From assembly GCA_964384625.1 (NCBI GenBank), contig CAYLNH010000018.1, positions 1 through 49,082 of the forward strand: DNA of 49,082 nucleotides, given 5' to 3'. Source of the DNA: CAYLNH01 sp964384625. GTDB taxonomy: Bacteria > Verrucomicrobiota > Lentisphaeria > JABSQK01. The notes below the pieces were generated by a model. That model did not search any database and was not told the origin of the DNA. It saw only the letters and a program-made list of their open reading frames with translations. The position numbers were made by a program, and so were the translations under genes. Positions 24,890 to 33,014 of this stretch are shown here, piece by piece (the first letter of the stretch is position 1; each line of letters opens with the position of its first letter).

Positions 24890-27010
24890 TCACTCGTCGT
24901 CGTCATCGCCCCAGGCGTCATCGTCGTCGCCCCATGAACTGCTGTTCTGATTACGGGGAGTACCGGTCTTTGTGTCCTCCTGGGTTCCCCATGCGTCGGA
25001 CTCTTCTGCCTTCGGATCCGGTGGCGGTACGGGGTGACCGCGCCACGCGCCGTTCGCCGGTGACGCCAGCACGATGCGCAGGCCCTGGTCGAAACCGTCG
25101 ACGTTGGGCTGGACCGCCTTGCGCGTCGCCGCGCGACAGTTGGCAATCGGGGCCGTCCAACTGCCGCCACGGGAGACGCGAGCGGAGACCTTCGGCAGTT
25201 GCAGGGGATTGCTCACACCTCTTCCCACATACGGGCCGAAGCGATCGAGGCACCATTCCGAAACATTGCCGTGCATGTCGTACAGGCCCCAGGCGTTCGG
25301 CTTGAAGGAGCCGACTGGAGAAATGTACTCATGCCCGTCACGTCGACCGGCTTGATACACCGGCGGTTGGTCGGCTGACGAATCGTGGTAGTTGCCGTAC
25401 TCATGCATCTTGTCCGGGCTGTTGCCGAAGTGGAAGATGCCGTTGGTCCCGGCCCGGCAGGCATACTCCCACTCGGCTTCAGTAGGCAATCGGTACACCA
25501 GCCCCTTCGGCAGCCGGCCCGCCTTGCGTTCGCGTTCCGTCAGCCGATCGCAGAACCCAACGGCCTGATCCCACGTGGCTGAGAGCACCGGCAACTGGTC
25601 GCCGACAAAGGGGTCATTGCCGGACTTCGGCAACTCGGTTCCCATGACAAGCGCCCATTGTCTCTGCGTGATCTCATGGCTGCCCATCCAGAATCGCTGA
25701 CGGACCGTTACGGACCGCCTCGGAGACTCTGCAACGTACGCTTCGAAGCAGTCCTCAGCGCTCATCGTTGGGTCCCATGCTGCCATCACCATCAAAGCAT
25801 TCTTCACGGCGCTCAGGCGCGCGCCCATGACGAAACGTCCTGCCGGTACGGGTTGGAGCACGATACCAAGGTCACGGATCTCAACCGGTTCGCCGCGATC
25901 GACGACTTTGCGATCGACCGGTACAAGGACCTCCTTCGGCGCACGGACCGGCTTCCAGTTGCGGAGCATCTCCTTGGCTTCCTCGGCCATGATCGTATCC
26001 GCCGGAGTTTTCCCGGCGTTGTTCCGGATACCGGGATCGGCCCCGGCCTCCAGGAGCAATCGCAGCGAGAGCGGCTTGTACATGAACTCGACGTGCAGCG
26101 GCGTATTGCCCTCTTCGTCTCGCAGATTCGGGTTCGCGCCGGCCGCCAGCAGCTGCGCCACAACCAGCGGACGGCACATCGCCAGGTGCAGTGTTGTGTT
26201 GCCCCGATCACCGACTGCATTGACTCTGGCTCCAGCGTCGAGGAGTGCCTGAACGGTCTGCGCTGCACCCGCTGCCACGGCGGCGTGCAGTGGGGTGTGG
26301 CCCCAGCCGTCTCGGGCTTCGATGTCAGCGCCGTGGGCCAAGAGCGGCCCGACAAGCTCGACGCGATCGTACACCGTGTGCAGCGGCGCTGATTTTCCGA
26401 CGTCGTCGATGTACGGACCGGCCTGGAAATTTGGGTCGGCGCCGGCCTCGAGCAGGAAGAGGGCAAACGCGTCGCGCTCCTGCGAAACCGCGTTGTTCAG
26501 CGCAGTCCCGCCGTAGCCATCCTCAGTGTTGATGTCAACCCCCGCATCAAGGAGCACCTGAGCGGCGGCGATGCGCTTCTCGGGTTTTGACAGGTGGGCG
26601 AGAAAGAGAAATGGAGTGAAGTTCGGTTGCGACACGTACTCTTTCTCAGCGCCATTGCCCAGCTTCACATGGACATCCGCGCCATACCGGATCAGGCATC
26701 GCAGCATCTCCGGATTGTTCTGCATGACCGCCACGAAAATGGGTGCCACCGTCTCTTTCACCCAAACGGCCCCACTCCGATTGGCCAGGTTTCGTGTGTG
26801 CTCGATCTCAGCAGGTTGCCGGACCTGATTAGCGTCCCATCGACACACATAGTCAACGCCCTCCACATCCCCAATCTCGACCAGATGGATCAGCGACAGT
26901 TGCCGGGCCACCAGCTTGTTCGTGCCGTACCAGGCGCCAACGCCAGTATGGATCAGCACCGGCACGATGATCGCCAATCGCAGGAGGACCTTGCGGCGCG
27001 TCGAAGTCAC
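24890..27010 (-). CDS. ankyrin-repeat protein fused to an FGE-sulfatase-like domain, acidic tail
   Basis: 706 residues. An N-terminal membrane anchor (about 7-28) and about eight ankyrin repeats (about 80-350; AAQVLLDAGVDINTEDGYG, LFLLEAGADPNFQ, GPLLAHGADIEARDGWG, QALLDAGARVNAVGDRG, LRLLLEAGADPGIRNNAG). Residues about 380-655 are a formylglycine-generating-enzyme-like fold: PVPAGRFVMGA, HEITQRQWALVMG, YRLPTEAEWEYACRAGT, GLYDMHGNVSEWCLDRFG and RVSRGGSWTAPIANCRAATR. The paired cysteines of true FGE are not present (one C only), so sulfatase activation is unlikely. The tail has DAWGTQEDTK and WGDDDDAWGDDDDE. Coupled by ATGA to the TPR-like gene upstream. Confidence 0.88.
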   Translation of the reverse strand: MTSTRRKVLLRLAIIVPVLIHTGVGAWYGTNKLVARQLSLIHLVEIGDVEGVDYVCRWDANQVRQPAEIEHTRNLANRSGAVWVKETVAPIFVAVMQNNPEMLRCLIRYGADVHVKLGNGAEKEYVSQPNFTPFLFLAHLSKPEKRIAAAQVLLDAGVDINTEDGYGGTALNNAVSQERDAFALFLLEAGADPNFQAGPYIDDVGKSAPLHTVYDRVELVGPLLAHGADIEARDGWGHTPLHAAVAAGAAQTVQALLDAGARVNAVGDRGNTTLHLAMCRPLVVAQLLAAGANPNLRDEEGNTPLHVEFMYKPLSLRLLLEAGADPGIRNNAGKTPADTIMAEEAKEMLRNWKPVRAPKEVLVPVDRKVVDRGEPVEIRDLGIVLQPVPAGRFVMGARLSAVKNALMVMAAWDPTMSAEDCFEAYVAESPRRSVTVRQRFWMGSHEITQRQWALVMGTELPKSGNDPFVGDQLPVLSATWDQAVGFCDRLTERERKAGRLPKGLVYRLPTEAEWEYACRAGTNGIFHFGNSPDKMHEYGNYHDSSADQPPVYQAGRRDGHEYISPVGSFKPNAWGLYDMHGNVSEWCLDRFGPYVGRGVSNPLQLPKVSARVSRGGSWTAPIANCRAATRKAVQPNVDGFDQGLRIVLASPANGAWRGHPVPPPDPKAEESDAWGTQEDTKTGTPRNQNSSSWGDDDDAWGDDDDE

Positions 27011-27660
27011 TTCTTGTTTCCCTGGTAGCGCTTCAGGATTCCTTCGGCTTGGTGATACCTCTCGATGGATTCATTGTACTTCTCCTGTGCACGAAGCTTG
27101 TCGCCAGCGACGATCAGTGTCTGCGCCTGGGCTTCGTCGCGACGGCGTTTCAGGACCTCCTTGTCGTTCGGCTCTGGCTTCTCGGCCATAGGCTTCCGCT
27201 GCGGGCGACGAATCTCCGCCAGGATCTCCACTACGCGCTGCCTCAGCTCCATGTCGTATTCGATCGCCTTTCCCAGGTTCGTCTTCGCGGCCTTGACGGT
27301 CTTCGCATCTCTGTCGCCGTCCAGCATCGTTTCGGCCCAGCGCAGATAGCAACGGCCAAGGTCTACGCGAAGCTGATCCAATGCTTCTACGATGGCAGGC
27401 CGTGTTTTGTGGTGCATCTTCAGCAGCGTTTCGGCGGTGGTCAAAGCTTCGACCGCCTGTTTCCATTCGCCCTTCGCTGCATGCAACCGGCCACGCGCCG
27501 TTTCCGCGATCCTGATTGCACGAAGTCTCTGGGCTTCCATAACCTGCTCAATGGGGATCGGCTCAGGCGGCTTATCCATCAGTTGTTCGTCGTCATCCGC
27601 AACCACCGGCACTCCAAATGCCAGGACCAACGCAAACATCAATTGCAGCAGTCTACTCAT
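27007..27660 (-). CDS. exported helical (TPR-like) protein, copy 1
   Basis: 217 residues from the ATG at 27660, chosen for the GGAG before it and the signal peptide MSRLLQLMFALVLAFGVPVVA. The mature part is almost all helix, with TPR-like phrases (RGRLHAAKGEWKQAVEALTT and AGDKLRAQEKYNESIERYHQ) and a basic linker (RRPQRKPMAEKP). It is paralogous to the protein at 36813 over its full length. The start overlaps the stop of the membrane protein gene upstream (ATGAGTAG), and the stop overlaps the ankyrin/FGE gene (ATGA), so the three are translated together. Confidence 0.83.
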   Translation of the reverse strand: MSRLLQLMFALVLAFGVPVVADDDEQLMDKPPEPIPIEQVMEAQRLRAIRIAETARGRLHAAKGEWKQAVEALTTAETLLKMHHKTRPAIVEALDQLRVDLGRCYLRWAETMLDGDRDAKTVKAAKTNLGKAIEYDMELRQRVVEILAEIRRPQRKPMAEKPEPNDKEVLKRRRDEAQAQTLIVAGDKLRAQEKYNESIERYHQAEGILKRYQGNKK

Positions 27661-28024
27661 TTGGGTCTCCACCAGCTTGGTCAGGGCCTGCACTTGCTGA
27701 ACCATGTTTCCTCCAAGTCAGAAGTACCAATGACGAGAGTGCTGCGAGCATCCAAGATACCAGCGTTGCGCGGCCGTACTCGTACCCGGCAACTTCAGCG
27801 ATCTGGTTGGGGTAGCATTCCCAGCTTGGGTTCCTGGCCTTCTCGAGGAGACGAGACAGCCACGCAGCCACTGCGAAGACGACCAACAGCACGACGTATC
27901 TTGTGCGCAATGGGAGTCTGCGAACAACGAAGAGGGTGCCGAAATACAGGACTGCTCCAAGCGCAACGAACCCAACGAACCTGGAGAAGCCCGTGATGAT
28001 CAGATCCATGTTGGCGGCTGTCAT
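27653..28024 (-). CDS. small membrane protein
   Basis: 123 residues with three transmembrane helices (about 8-33, 42-60 and 86-104), the middle loop being RNPSWECYPNQIAEVAGYEY. Family not recognised. It sits between copy 1 of the lipoprotein gene (28069) and of the TPR-like gene; the second copy of that pair at 36.8-38 kb lacks it, so it was either inserted here or lost there. Overlaps the next start by 8 bp. Confidence 0.65.
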   Translation of the reverse strand: MTAANMDLIITGFSRFVGFVALGAVLYFGTLFVVRRLPLRTRYVVLLVVFAVAAWLSRLLEKARNPSWECYPNQIAEVAGYEYGRATLVSWMLAALSSLVLLTWRKHGSASAGPDQAGGDPNE

Positions 28025-28068
28025 TCCACTACTGCCTTCCGTTTGACGGCGTTCTCGTAGCCAGCAGT

Positions 28069-28596
28069 CTATTCATCGTTTTCTGCACGTTGGAGTTCGG
28101 TCCACTTGGCAAACCACGGGTAGCCCCAACCGAACTTCCGGTAGCGGACCTTGTAGCGCGGGATGAGTTTGCGGATCTCGTTGACCAGCGTTGCCTCGAC
28201 CTGATGGTATGCCGGACTGTGTGGCCGAGTGCCTGTCTCCTGCAGACGAATCCTGGTTTCCCTAGTAGAGTGTTCGTGCACACTCAGATCGATTTTACGT
28301 TTCCATGGCCGCCCCTCGAACTCCATCTCCGTCTGCAGCTGGAACAGCTGTTCGTAGTCTGCATCCAGCTTGGTGAATGAATGTTTGTTGGCGGTCCGGT
28401 AGACGCAGTTGAACGCTTCACCGTGTCGGCTCTGATCGGTTGCGGTCAGTCTGCACTGCGAACCGAACGTGGTGACGCATCCGGTGCAGGCGAGTATGAG
28501 CATTGCCAAGGCAACCGTGAGTGCGGTCCGCGCAACGCCAAACAGGAAGGCACCATAGAATTTACGGTTGCAGTTGCTGTTTCCACGTCCGAACAC
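28069..28596 (-). CDS. predicted lipoprotein, copy 1 of duplicated pair
   Basis: 175 residues from a GTG at 28596, which has AGAGGA upstream and follows the stop of the preceding gene by 16 bp; a longer ATG start would overlap that gene. The hydrophobic segment ends in ACTGC, a lipobox-like site. The mature region (RHGEAFNCVYRTANKHSFTK, MEFEGRPWKRKIDLSVHE, SPAYHQVEATLVNEIRKLIP) is nearly the same as in the lipoprotein at 37489. The fold is not recognised; the HQVEATLVNEIRKLIPRYK part is a likely amphipathic helix. Confidence 0.78.
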   Translation of the reverse strand: MFGRGNSNCNRKFYGAFLFGVARTALTVALAMLILACTGCVTTFGSQCRLTATDQSRHGEAFNCVYRTANKHSFTKLDADYEQLFQLQTEMEFEGRPWKRKIDLSVHEHSTRETRIRLQETGTRPHSPAYHQVEATLVNEIRKLIPRYKVRYRKFGWGYPWFAKWTELQRAENDE

Positions 28597-28612
28597 GGGG
28601 ATCCTCTTTGGG

Positions 28613-30238
28613 TTATGGTTTGGGCTTGTTCCTATCAATGTCAGTGTCTGCACTGTCCACGATCAGATGGTAGTACCACTCGTTTGTGGCCGAGTAGTGC
28701 AATGACCGGATGCGGCCGCGGAAGACCAGAATGTGATAGCCGGAAGAGAAATCGTAGAGCTCTGCCAGGTCCATCGCGATTCGATGCTTGCCTTTCGCCG
28801 CGATATTGATCTCCGTCGGCTTCTGACCCGGCTTAACAGACGGCTCAAGCCGCTTGGCGCGAGGCGGCTCCTTGTCCTCATACCTACCGGCATGGCGAAT
28901 CACGACAAGCTCGGAAGGGTGGCGGTAGGAAAAGCGGATCGGCTCAATGGAGTCGTTCTCGATCACGAGCTCGATGCGAATCGGTTTGCCGCGCACAAAC
29001 CGCGGGGTCCAGCTGTTGGGCTTCCGGCCCGGTGTGTCGATATCGATCGAGAACACGGAGTTCGGCACGTTGTTGAAGTATGCCTCCCGCATCCGCGCGT
29101 GGCGCGCTGCCGGCAAAGAATCATCCTCAATTATCTTCTGCATCTTCCGGCGGAACGCCTCGTTGTCCGGCCATGGGCCTCGCTCCAAGGCAAACAGGAA
29201 TCCCGGATCCTCGGGGTCGGAACAGATTGCTTCTATGCGCTTACGGACCAACGCATTCTTGCTTCCGCCGAACTCCCAGTATGACTCCTTGATGAGGGTA
29301 TTACGCCAAGGATGCTTGCGGTCCGCGGTGACATCGAGGAAGAACTGCTGCGCTTCCTTCGGGGCCAGCGAATGCAGGGAAAGTAGTGTTGGCCGCAGAT
29401 ATGCCTGCGACAAAGACTTGTCTTTCAGCATTCCATGCAGCACAGGTTTGCTTTGCTCCGGCGGGAACTCCTCCAATCGCCGGATCGCATCCCACCGAGC
29501 GTCACTCGTGTAATTTCCATCAGTTGACTCCTGCGTCGCGACCCTGCCGGTGGCAATGCCAGCGACCAACGCGAAGTCTCCAAATCGGACCGCCATCGCG
29601 TCGCGACCGGCACGGTAGAGGAGAGCATTGGGCACCCGCAACACGCCCGCGTTCGACACGATTCTGGACGAGACCTTTTTAGCCTTCTCACCATCCTCGT
29701 CGTCCGAGTAGATTGGGTCTTCTTTGTGGAGCGAAAGACCATCCTTTGAATAGAACCTGTAGCGTGCCTTGCGGCGGGGGCCTTTATCGGGGGCGTACCC
29801 CCTGAACTTAACGAAATGGCCCCGTTTGATCGTCACGGCGTAGTAGCTCATGCCACACCAGCCATAGACATGGGTCTGCGCCCGTTGCCACCGTCCCCCA
29901 GCTTTCGCCTCCAGTTTGCAGAAGGGGTCCCCTTCCTCGGTGTCAACGGACAGGTAGCTGGCCGCCCGGTTGATAAGGTATAAGTCCAGATGGCCATTCC
30001 GCCGGGAGGAAAAGTCCGCATAGAGCGAAATCTTGCTATCCGGCGCCGGAACGTGCGCGGGCAGTTGCCGAAGCGGCATCTGTTTTCCGATACCCAGTTG
30101 CTCCCACTCCTCAACGAACGCCGGGTCATCAACCAAGCGCCCACTGCTGCAGCCAGCGAGCAAGCCGGCAAGCCCTAGGCACATGACCAGTCCGAGTCGA
30201 TACAGCACAGCCAGAACTCCTTTTGCCCGTCTACACAT
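28613..30238 (-). CDS. large predicted lipoprotein of unknown function
   Basis: 541 residues. Signal peptide with a basic start (MCRRAK) and lipobox LLAGC (C30); an alternative ATG at residue 19 would shorten the signal. Residues 30-180 look beta-rich; about 200-380 are helical, HEAT-like in feel (RWDAIRRLEEFPPEQSKPVL, SLSQAYLRPTLLSLHSLAPK). The last 140 residues form a beta-sandwich-like region with PIRIELVIENDSIEPIRFSY and YDFSSGYHILVFRGRIRS, resembling immunoglobulin-like intracellular-proteinase-inhibitor folds. The start overlaps the ATPase stop by 8 bp (ATGTGTAG). Function not assignable. Confidence 0.75.
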   Translation of the reverse strand: MCRRAKGVLAVLYRLGLVMCLGLAGLLAGCSSGRLVDDPAFVEEWEQLGIGKQMPLRQLPAHVPAPDSKISLYADFSSRRNGHLDLYLINRAASYLSVDTEEGDPFCKLEAKAGGRWQRAQTHVYGWCGMSYYAVTIKRGHFVKFRGYAPDKGPRRKARYRFYSKDGLSLHKEDPIYSDDEDGEKAKKVSSRIVSNAGVLRVPNALLYRAGRDAMAVRFGDFALVAGIATGRVATQESTDGNYTSDARWDAIRRLEEFPPEQSKPVLHGMLKDKSLSQAYLRPTLLSLHSLAPKEAQQFFLDVTADRKHPWRNTLIKESYWEFGGSKNALVRKRIEAICSDPEDPGFLFALERGPWPDNEAFRRKMQKIIEDDSLPAARHARMREAYFNNVPNSVFSIDIDTPGRKPNSWTPRFVRGKPIRIELVIENDSIEPIRFSYRHPSELVVIRHAGRYEDKEPPRAKRLEPSVKPGQKPTEINIAAKGKHRIAMDLAELYDFSSGYHILVFRGRIRSLHYSATNEWYYHLIVDSADTDIDRNKPKP

Positions 30239-31352
30239 GTGGGTTGCGCAGAAGCCAGAGCTTGAGGAATGGGCTGGCGAACACGAGCTGTTTGCCGCGG
30301 CTGTAGATCACGCGATTTTTCTGCAGACTGCCGATCACTCTGGTGATGCTCCCCGAGTTCGCGCTCCCGGTCAACTCGAAGAAACGCTTTGAATAGATCC
30401 CCAAGCCGTCGAGTACGGCGATCGCGTGAAGACACCTCTTCTGGAACGGCGTCAGACTATCGATGACCTGTTCGAAATACCGCAGTTCACGACTGAAGAT
30501 CGCGGTCAGCGCCTTTTCTACCGAGTCCGACAACAGGTCGTCACCCGCATCCGTCACTTCCCACAGGCAGTTGCATAATTCCTGCGCATCACCCGGGTTG
30601 TCGGACACCAGATCCAGAATCTCGGACACGACTCCCTTTGACGCGCGTCGCTTGCCGGTTCGGAATTTCTTCACAAGAAACGGGATGAAGGTACTGCGGT
30701 CGATACCACCGACCGGTACCGGAATCGCCGACTTAAAGAACGGGCTGTCCGGATCGCGGAAGATCGAGTCCATGTCGCTTCGGGAACTCCCGGAATAGAT
30801 ATAGGCGCAACCATGGTGATTCTGAATGGAACTCCGCAGCAATGCCAAGACCTGCTGGGCATCCGCGATCTTCAGGAGGTCCTGAAATTCGTCAAGAAAG
30901 ATGATCGGCTTCTTGCCGGCAAAACTCGTATGGGCGAACTCGAGGAGTTCGACAACGGACTTCCCGGCCAGACTCGCGTCCCCTGTTGCTGCCAGAGACA
31001 GTGACGGTTCACCGGTTGACGGATTCACGCTGACCGTCGGACGAAGATGGGCCAGGCTCTTGATCACCTTTTCAAAGGTGCCGACCGACAGTGCTGCTTT
31101 CGAGAGTCCATCTACCAGTCGGCCGCAAACGTCTTCCACACTCTTCACCAGCATAAGGTCGAAGTGAAGAAGCATCCGCTTTTTGAGCGATCCGGCGACG
31201 TGTATGATCAGTGAGGTCTTCCCGGTTCGCCGCTCACCTTCCATGTGGATGTTCTGGTTCGACGCGATGTGTTTGGCCACGGTCTTCTCGAGTTCAGGTC
31301 GCGAGCAGAACGCCTCATCGACCACCGTGCTGCCGTAGCGGAATGGATTCAT
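30231..31352 (-). CDS. AAA-type ATPase
   Basis: 373 residues. Walker A IHMEGERRTGKTSLIIHV (G39-K45-T46), Walker B PIIFLDEFQDLL (about 150-160), sensor-like YIYSGSSRSDM (about 183-193), then a winged-helix C terminus (about 300-370; FQKRCLHAIAVLDGLGIYSK, SITRVIGSLQKNRVIYSRG). It belongs to the STAND-like/archaeal-type ATPases related to orc/cdc6-like switches; no nuclease-like tail is seen. Its upstream region contains a striking set of inverted repeats. It heads a chain of overlapping genes (lipoproteins, TPR-like protein, ankyrin/FGE protein) down to 24890. Confidence 0.88.
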   Translation of the reverse strand: MNPFRYGSTVVDEAFCSRPELEKTVAKHIASNQNIHMEGERRTGKTSLIIHVAGSLKKRMLLHFDLMLVKSVEDVCGRLVDGLSKAALSVGTFEKVIKSLAHLRPTVSVNPSTGEPSLSLAATGDASLAGKSVVELLEFAHTSFAGKKPIIFLDEFQDLLKIADAQQVLALLRSSIQNHHGCAYIYSGSSRSDMDSIFRDPDSPFFKSAIPVPVGGIDRSTFIPFLVKKFRTGKRRASKGVVSEILDLVSDNPGDAQELCNCLWEVTDAGDDLLSDSVEKALTAIFSRELRYFEQVIDSLTPFQKRCLHAIAVLDGLGIYSKRFFELTGSANSGSITRVIGSLQKNRVIYSRGKQLVFASPFLKLWLLRNPHV

Positions 31353-31372
31353 TGCGGTCTCCAGTCGAAAAT

Positions 31373-31420
31373 TATACTAAACGGTATAGTGCAGTTTAGT
31401 ATAGTGCAGATCTGCACTAT
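31373..31420. promoter_or_regulatory. nested inverted repeats at the ATPase promoter
   Basis: TATACTAAAC (31373-31382) pairs with GTTTAGTATA (31394-31403). Directly next to it is the perfect 20-bp palindrome ATAGTGCAGATCTGCACTAT (31401-31420). TATAGTGCAG also occurs a further time inside the first loop (31385-31394). The region is AT-rich and only about 20 bp from the ATPase start, so overlapping operator and promoter elements are likely. Confidence 0.82.
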
Positions 31421-31668
31421 GGTCAATCCCGCTCCTCACAATGAGGGCATGAGATGACAGGGAGTACCTTCCTGAGCTTCTGAAAAGCGTTCCGAAAATG
31501 TACCATGAGCATCCTTGCTCATGGCTGGCACAAGCAGGGATGCTTGTGATGCAACCGGAGTTCGCGCCTTGATCACGGAGTGAGAAGATCGTTGGGACGC
31601 TGAGACGAGCCAAAGGCATCATGGCAGCCGCAAGGCAGCAGCGAAGCATCAACACTGAATACTGAACG
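31421..31668. other. intergenic region with two tandem perfect hairpins
   Basis: Between the ATPase promoter and the nucleotidyltransferase stop there is no credible gene. It contains CCATGAGCA-TCCT-TGCTCATGG (31503-31524) and, 4 bp later, CACAAGCA-GGGA-TGCTTGTG (31529-31548), two perfect stems with 4-nt loops. Neither is followed by a T-run, so they are not classic terminators. Confidence 0.6.
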
Positions 31669-32265
31669 TCAGCCGAACAGCCAGCGCAGGAAGCCGCCTT
31701 CTTCGTCCTTGCCGTTGGCGGTCAGCACCGTGATGGCTCTCTGTGCTAAGCGATCGTCTTTGAGATGTTGCACTACGGCGTCGATACCGGACACGGTGCG
31801 GCGGAGTTCCGGTGAGGAAAAACATGTGTTCAGCAGCGATGTTCGGTTGAGTGAATCCAGACGGAGAATCGCCAGCACTCGTTTCCGCAACTCGTCGTTT
31901 TCCAGACATGCCTGCATGAACAGAATGAACGCTTCGTTCTCCGCCGCCGGAGCATCTGCCGGCGGCTTCACCAGCCTATCCGCCCAGTCCGGCAGATGGA
32001 CCAGACCGTTTTCGTCGAAAATGTGCGTAAGATAGAAGCCTTCGGGTTCCAGTTTCTCATTAGTCTCCGCCAAGGCGTTCTGGAACTCATCGCTGTCGAT
32101 GACTTCCGCCTCGGTCATTGTACACATGCAGTCGACATCCTCGGAAAAGCGCTCAATGCCGTAGACCAGATCCAGTGCCGCGCCGCCGAGCAGATGCAGC
32201 GGGATCTGCAACTGCGTCTTCAGGCAGGCGTCAAGTGTTCTGAGTATGAACTCGCTGTTTCTCAC
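31669..32265 (-). CDS. nucleotidyltransferase (AbiEii-like)
   Basis: 198 residues from a GTG at 32265 preceded by GGAGG at 7 bases. The nucleotidyltransferase signature is clear: LHLLGGAALDLVYGIERFSEDVD, i.e. GG followed by the metal-binding D-x-D. The rest is helical. Such proteins (AbiEii/MenT/MNT type) usually pair with a small regulator or antitoxin encoded just upstream and can modify tRNA or a partner protein. The neighbour at 32231 fits that partner position. The open frame runs further upstream without a stop, see the frameshift note on the neighbouring gene. Confidence 0.82.
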   Translation of the reverse strand: MRNSEFILRTLDACLKTQLQIPLHLLGGAALDLVYGIERFSEDVDCMCTMTEAEVIDSDEFQNALAETNEKLEPEGFYLTHIFDENGLVHLPDWADRLVKPPADAPAAENEAFILFMQACLENDELRKRVLAILRLDSLNRTSLLNTCFSSPELRRTVSGIDAVVQHLKDDRLAQRAITVLTANGKDEEGGFLRWLFG

Positions 32266-32683
32266 GAGAACGCCTCCGTCCGGCTCGCGGCTTCTGCCAA
32301 CGGCTTCGATGTAGGGGGAACTCCTGCGCCGGCAGCGGATTCTGAAGGGCGGGATCCAGTTGCGCCAGGAACCAATTGAAGTACAGGCCGCCACCTGCAC
32401 GTCGGGCAGAGAACGCGGCTAACTCGCGGTCAAGCTTGCCATCGCACAGCAGCAACCCGGCAACCTGGAGCACATCCAGCGATATCTCCGCCTCCGGCCG
32501 GAAGAACTCGCCAAGCAAAGTTTCGGGGCACTCCTCAGGCGCCGAGGCCGGTACCGGGCGGTCACCACGGGTACGCATCAACCCCTGGTCGTGAACCAGC
32601 GTCAACCATCGGTCCGAGTCTGCTTGCGGCTGCGTCGCAGTGATCCGGCTGACTGGTTGATGGATGATGTCATTCCACTTCAT
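32231..32683 (-). CDS. hypothetical partner of the nucleotidyltransferase, possibly frameshifted
   Basis: 150 codons as read. The first ~115 residues (DLDRELAAFSARRAGG-type helical text, VAGLLLCDGKLDRELAAF, YFNWFLAQLDPALQNPLPA) look natural. The last 35 (RSRWQKPRAGRRRSREK) do not. At the CCCCC run near 32310, loss of one C would let the chain continue as EFPYIEAVGRSREPDGGVLV, in frame with the nucleotidyltransferase. So this is either a natural 35-bp overlapping pair, a frameshifted gene, or a base error in the assembly. No family name recognised. Confidence 0.55.
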   Translation of the reverse strand: MKWNDIIHQPVSRITATQPQADSDRWLTLVHDQGLMRTRGDRPVPASAPEECPETLLGEFFRPEAEISLDVLQVAGLLLCDGKLDRELAAFSARRAGGGLYFNWFLAQLDPALQNPLPAQEFPLHRSRWQKPRAGRRRSREKQRVHTQNT

Positions 32684-32744
32684 GCGATTACTATAGCACT
32701 TCCAGCAGGGCTAGACAGGTGTTTTTCTGTCTGGTGCTTACCAT

Positions 32745-33014
32745 TCATGCAAGCCTGTAACACGATAACAGCAGCATCGAAAACAACGCGCCGGCGATCA
32801 GCAGAGCGCCGGACACGTGCCAAACCAAGGACCTCTTCCGTCTCCGTTTCCTCACGATCCCGATCGAGACCAAAGCCAGACCGGTCACGGTCAGCGGGAC
32901 GTCGAGCACGAGGGCCTCAGCGAACAGGTCCGGGCGACCACGTTCAACATATGCGCAGGGAACGCAGTGCAGCTGGCATGGGTATAGACTGGTCATCTTG
33001 CCGATAGCGCTCAT
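32745..33014 (-). CDS. small membrane protein
   Basis: 89 residues from the ATG at 33014, whose ATGA overlaps the stop of the lipoprotein gene upstream. Two hydrophobic helices (about 34-54, VLDVPLTVTGLALVSIGIV; 66-86, WHVSGALLIAGALFSMLLLS) separated by a strongly basic RKRRRKRS turn give a clear inside orientation. The N-terminal part has two cysteines (LYPCQLHCVPC gives three). No family recognised. Confidence 0.65.
   Translation of the reverse strand: MSAIGKMTSLYPCQLHCVPCAYVERGRPDLFAEALVLDVPLTVTGLALVSIGIVRKRRRKRSLVWHVSGALLIAGALFSMLLLSCYRLA

Noticed and set aside
24890..27010. sulfatase-maturing FGE for the sulfatase at 3073
   Set aside because: The domain lacks the paired catalytic cysteines and is fused to ankyrin repeats in an exported protein, so it is unlikely to activate a cytoplasmic sulfatase.
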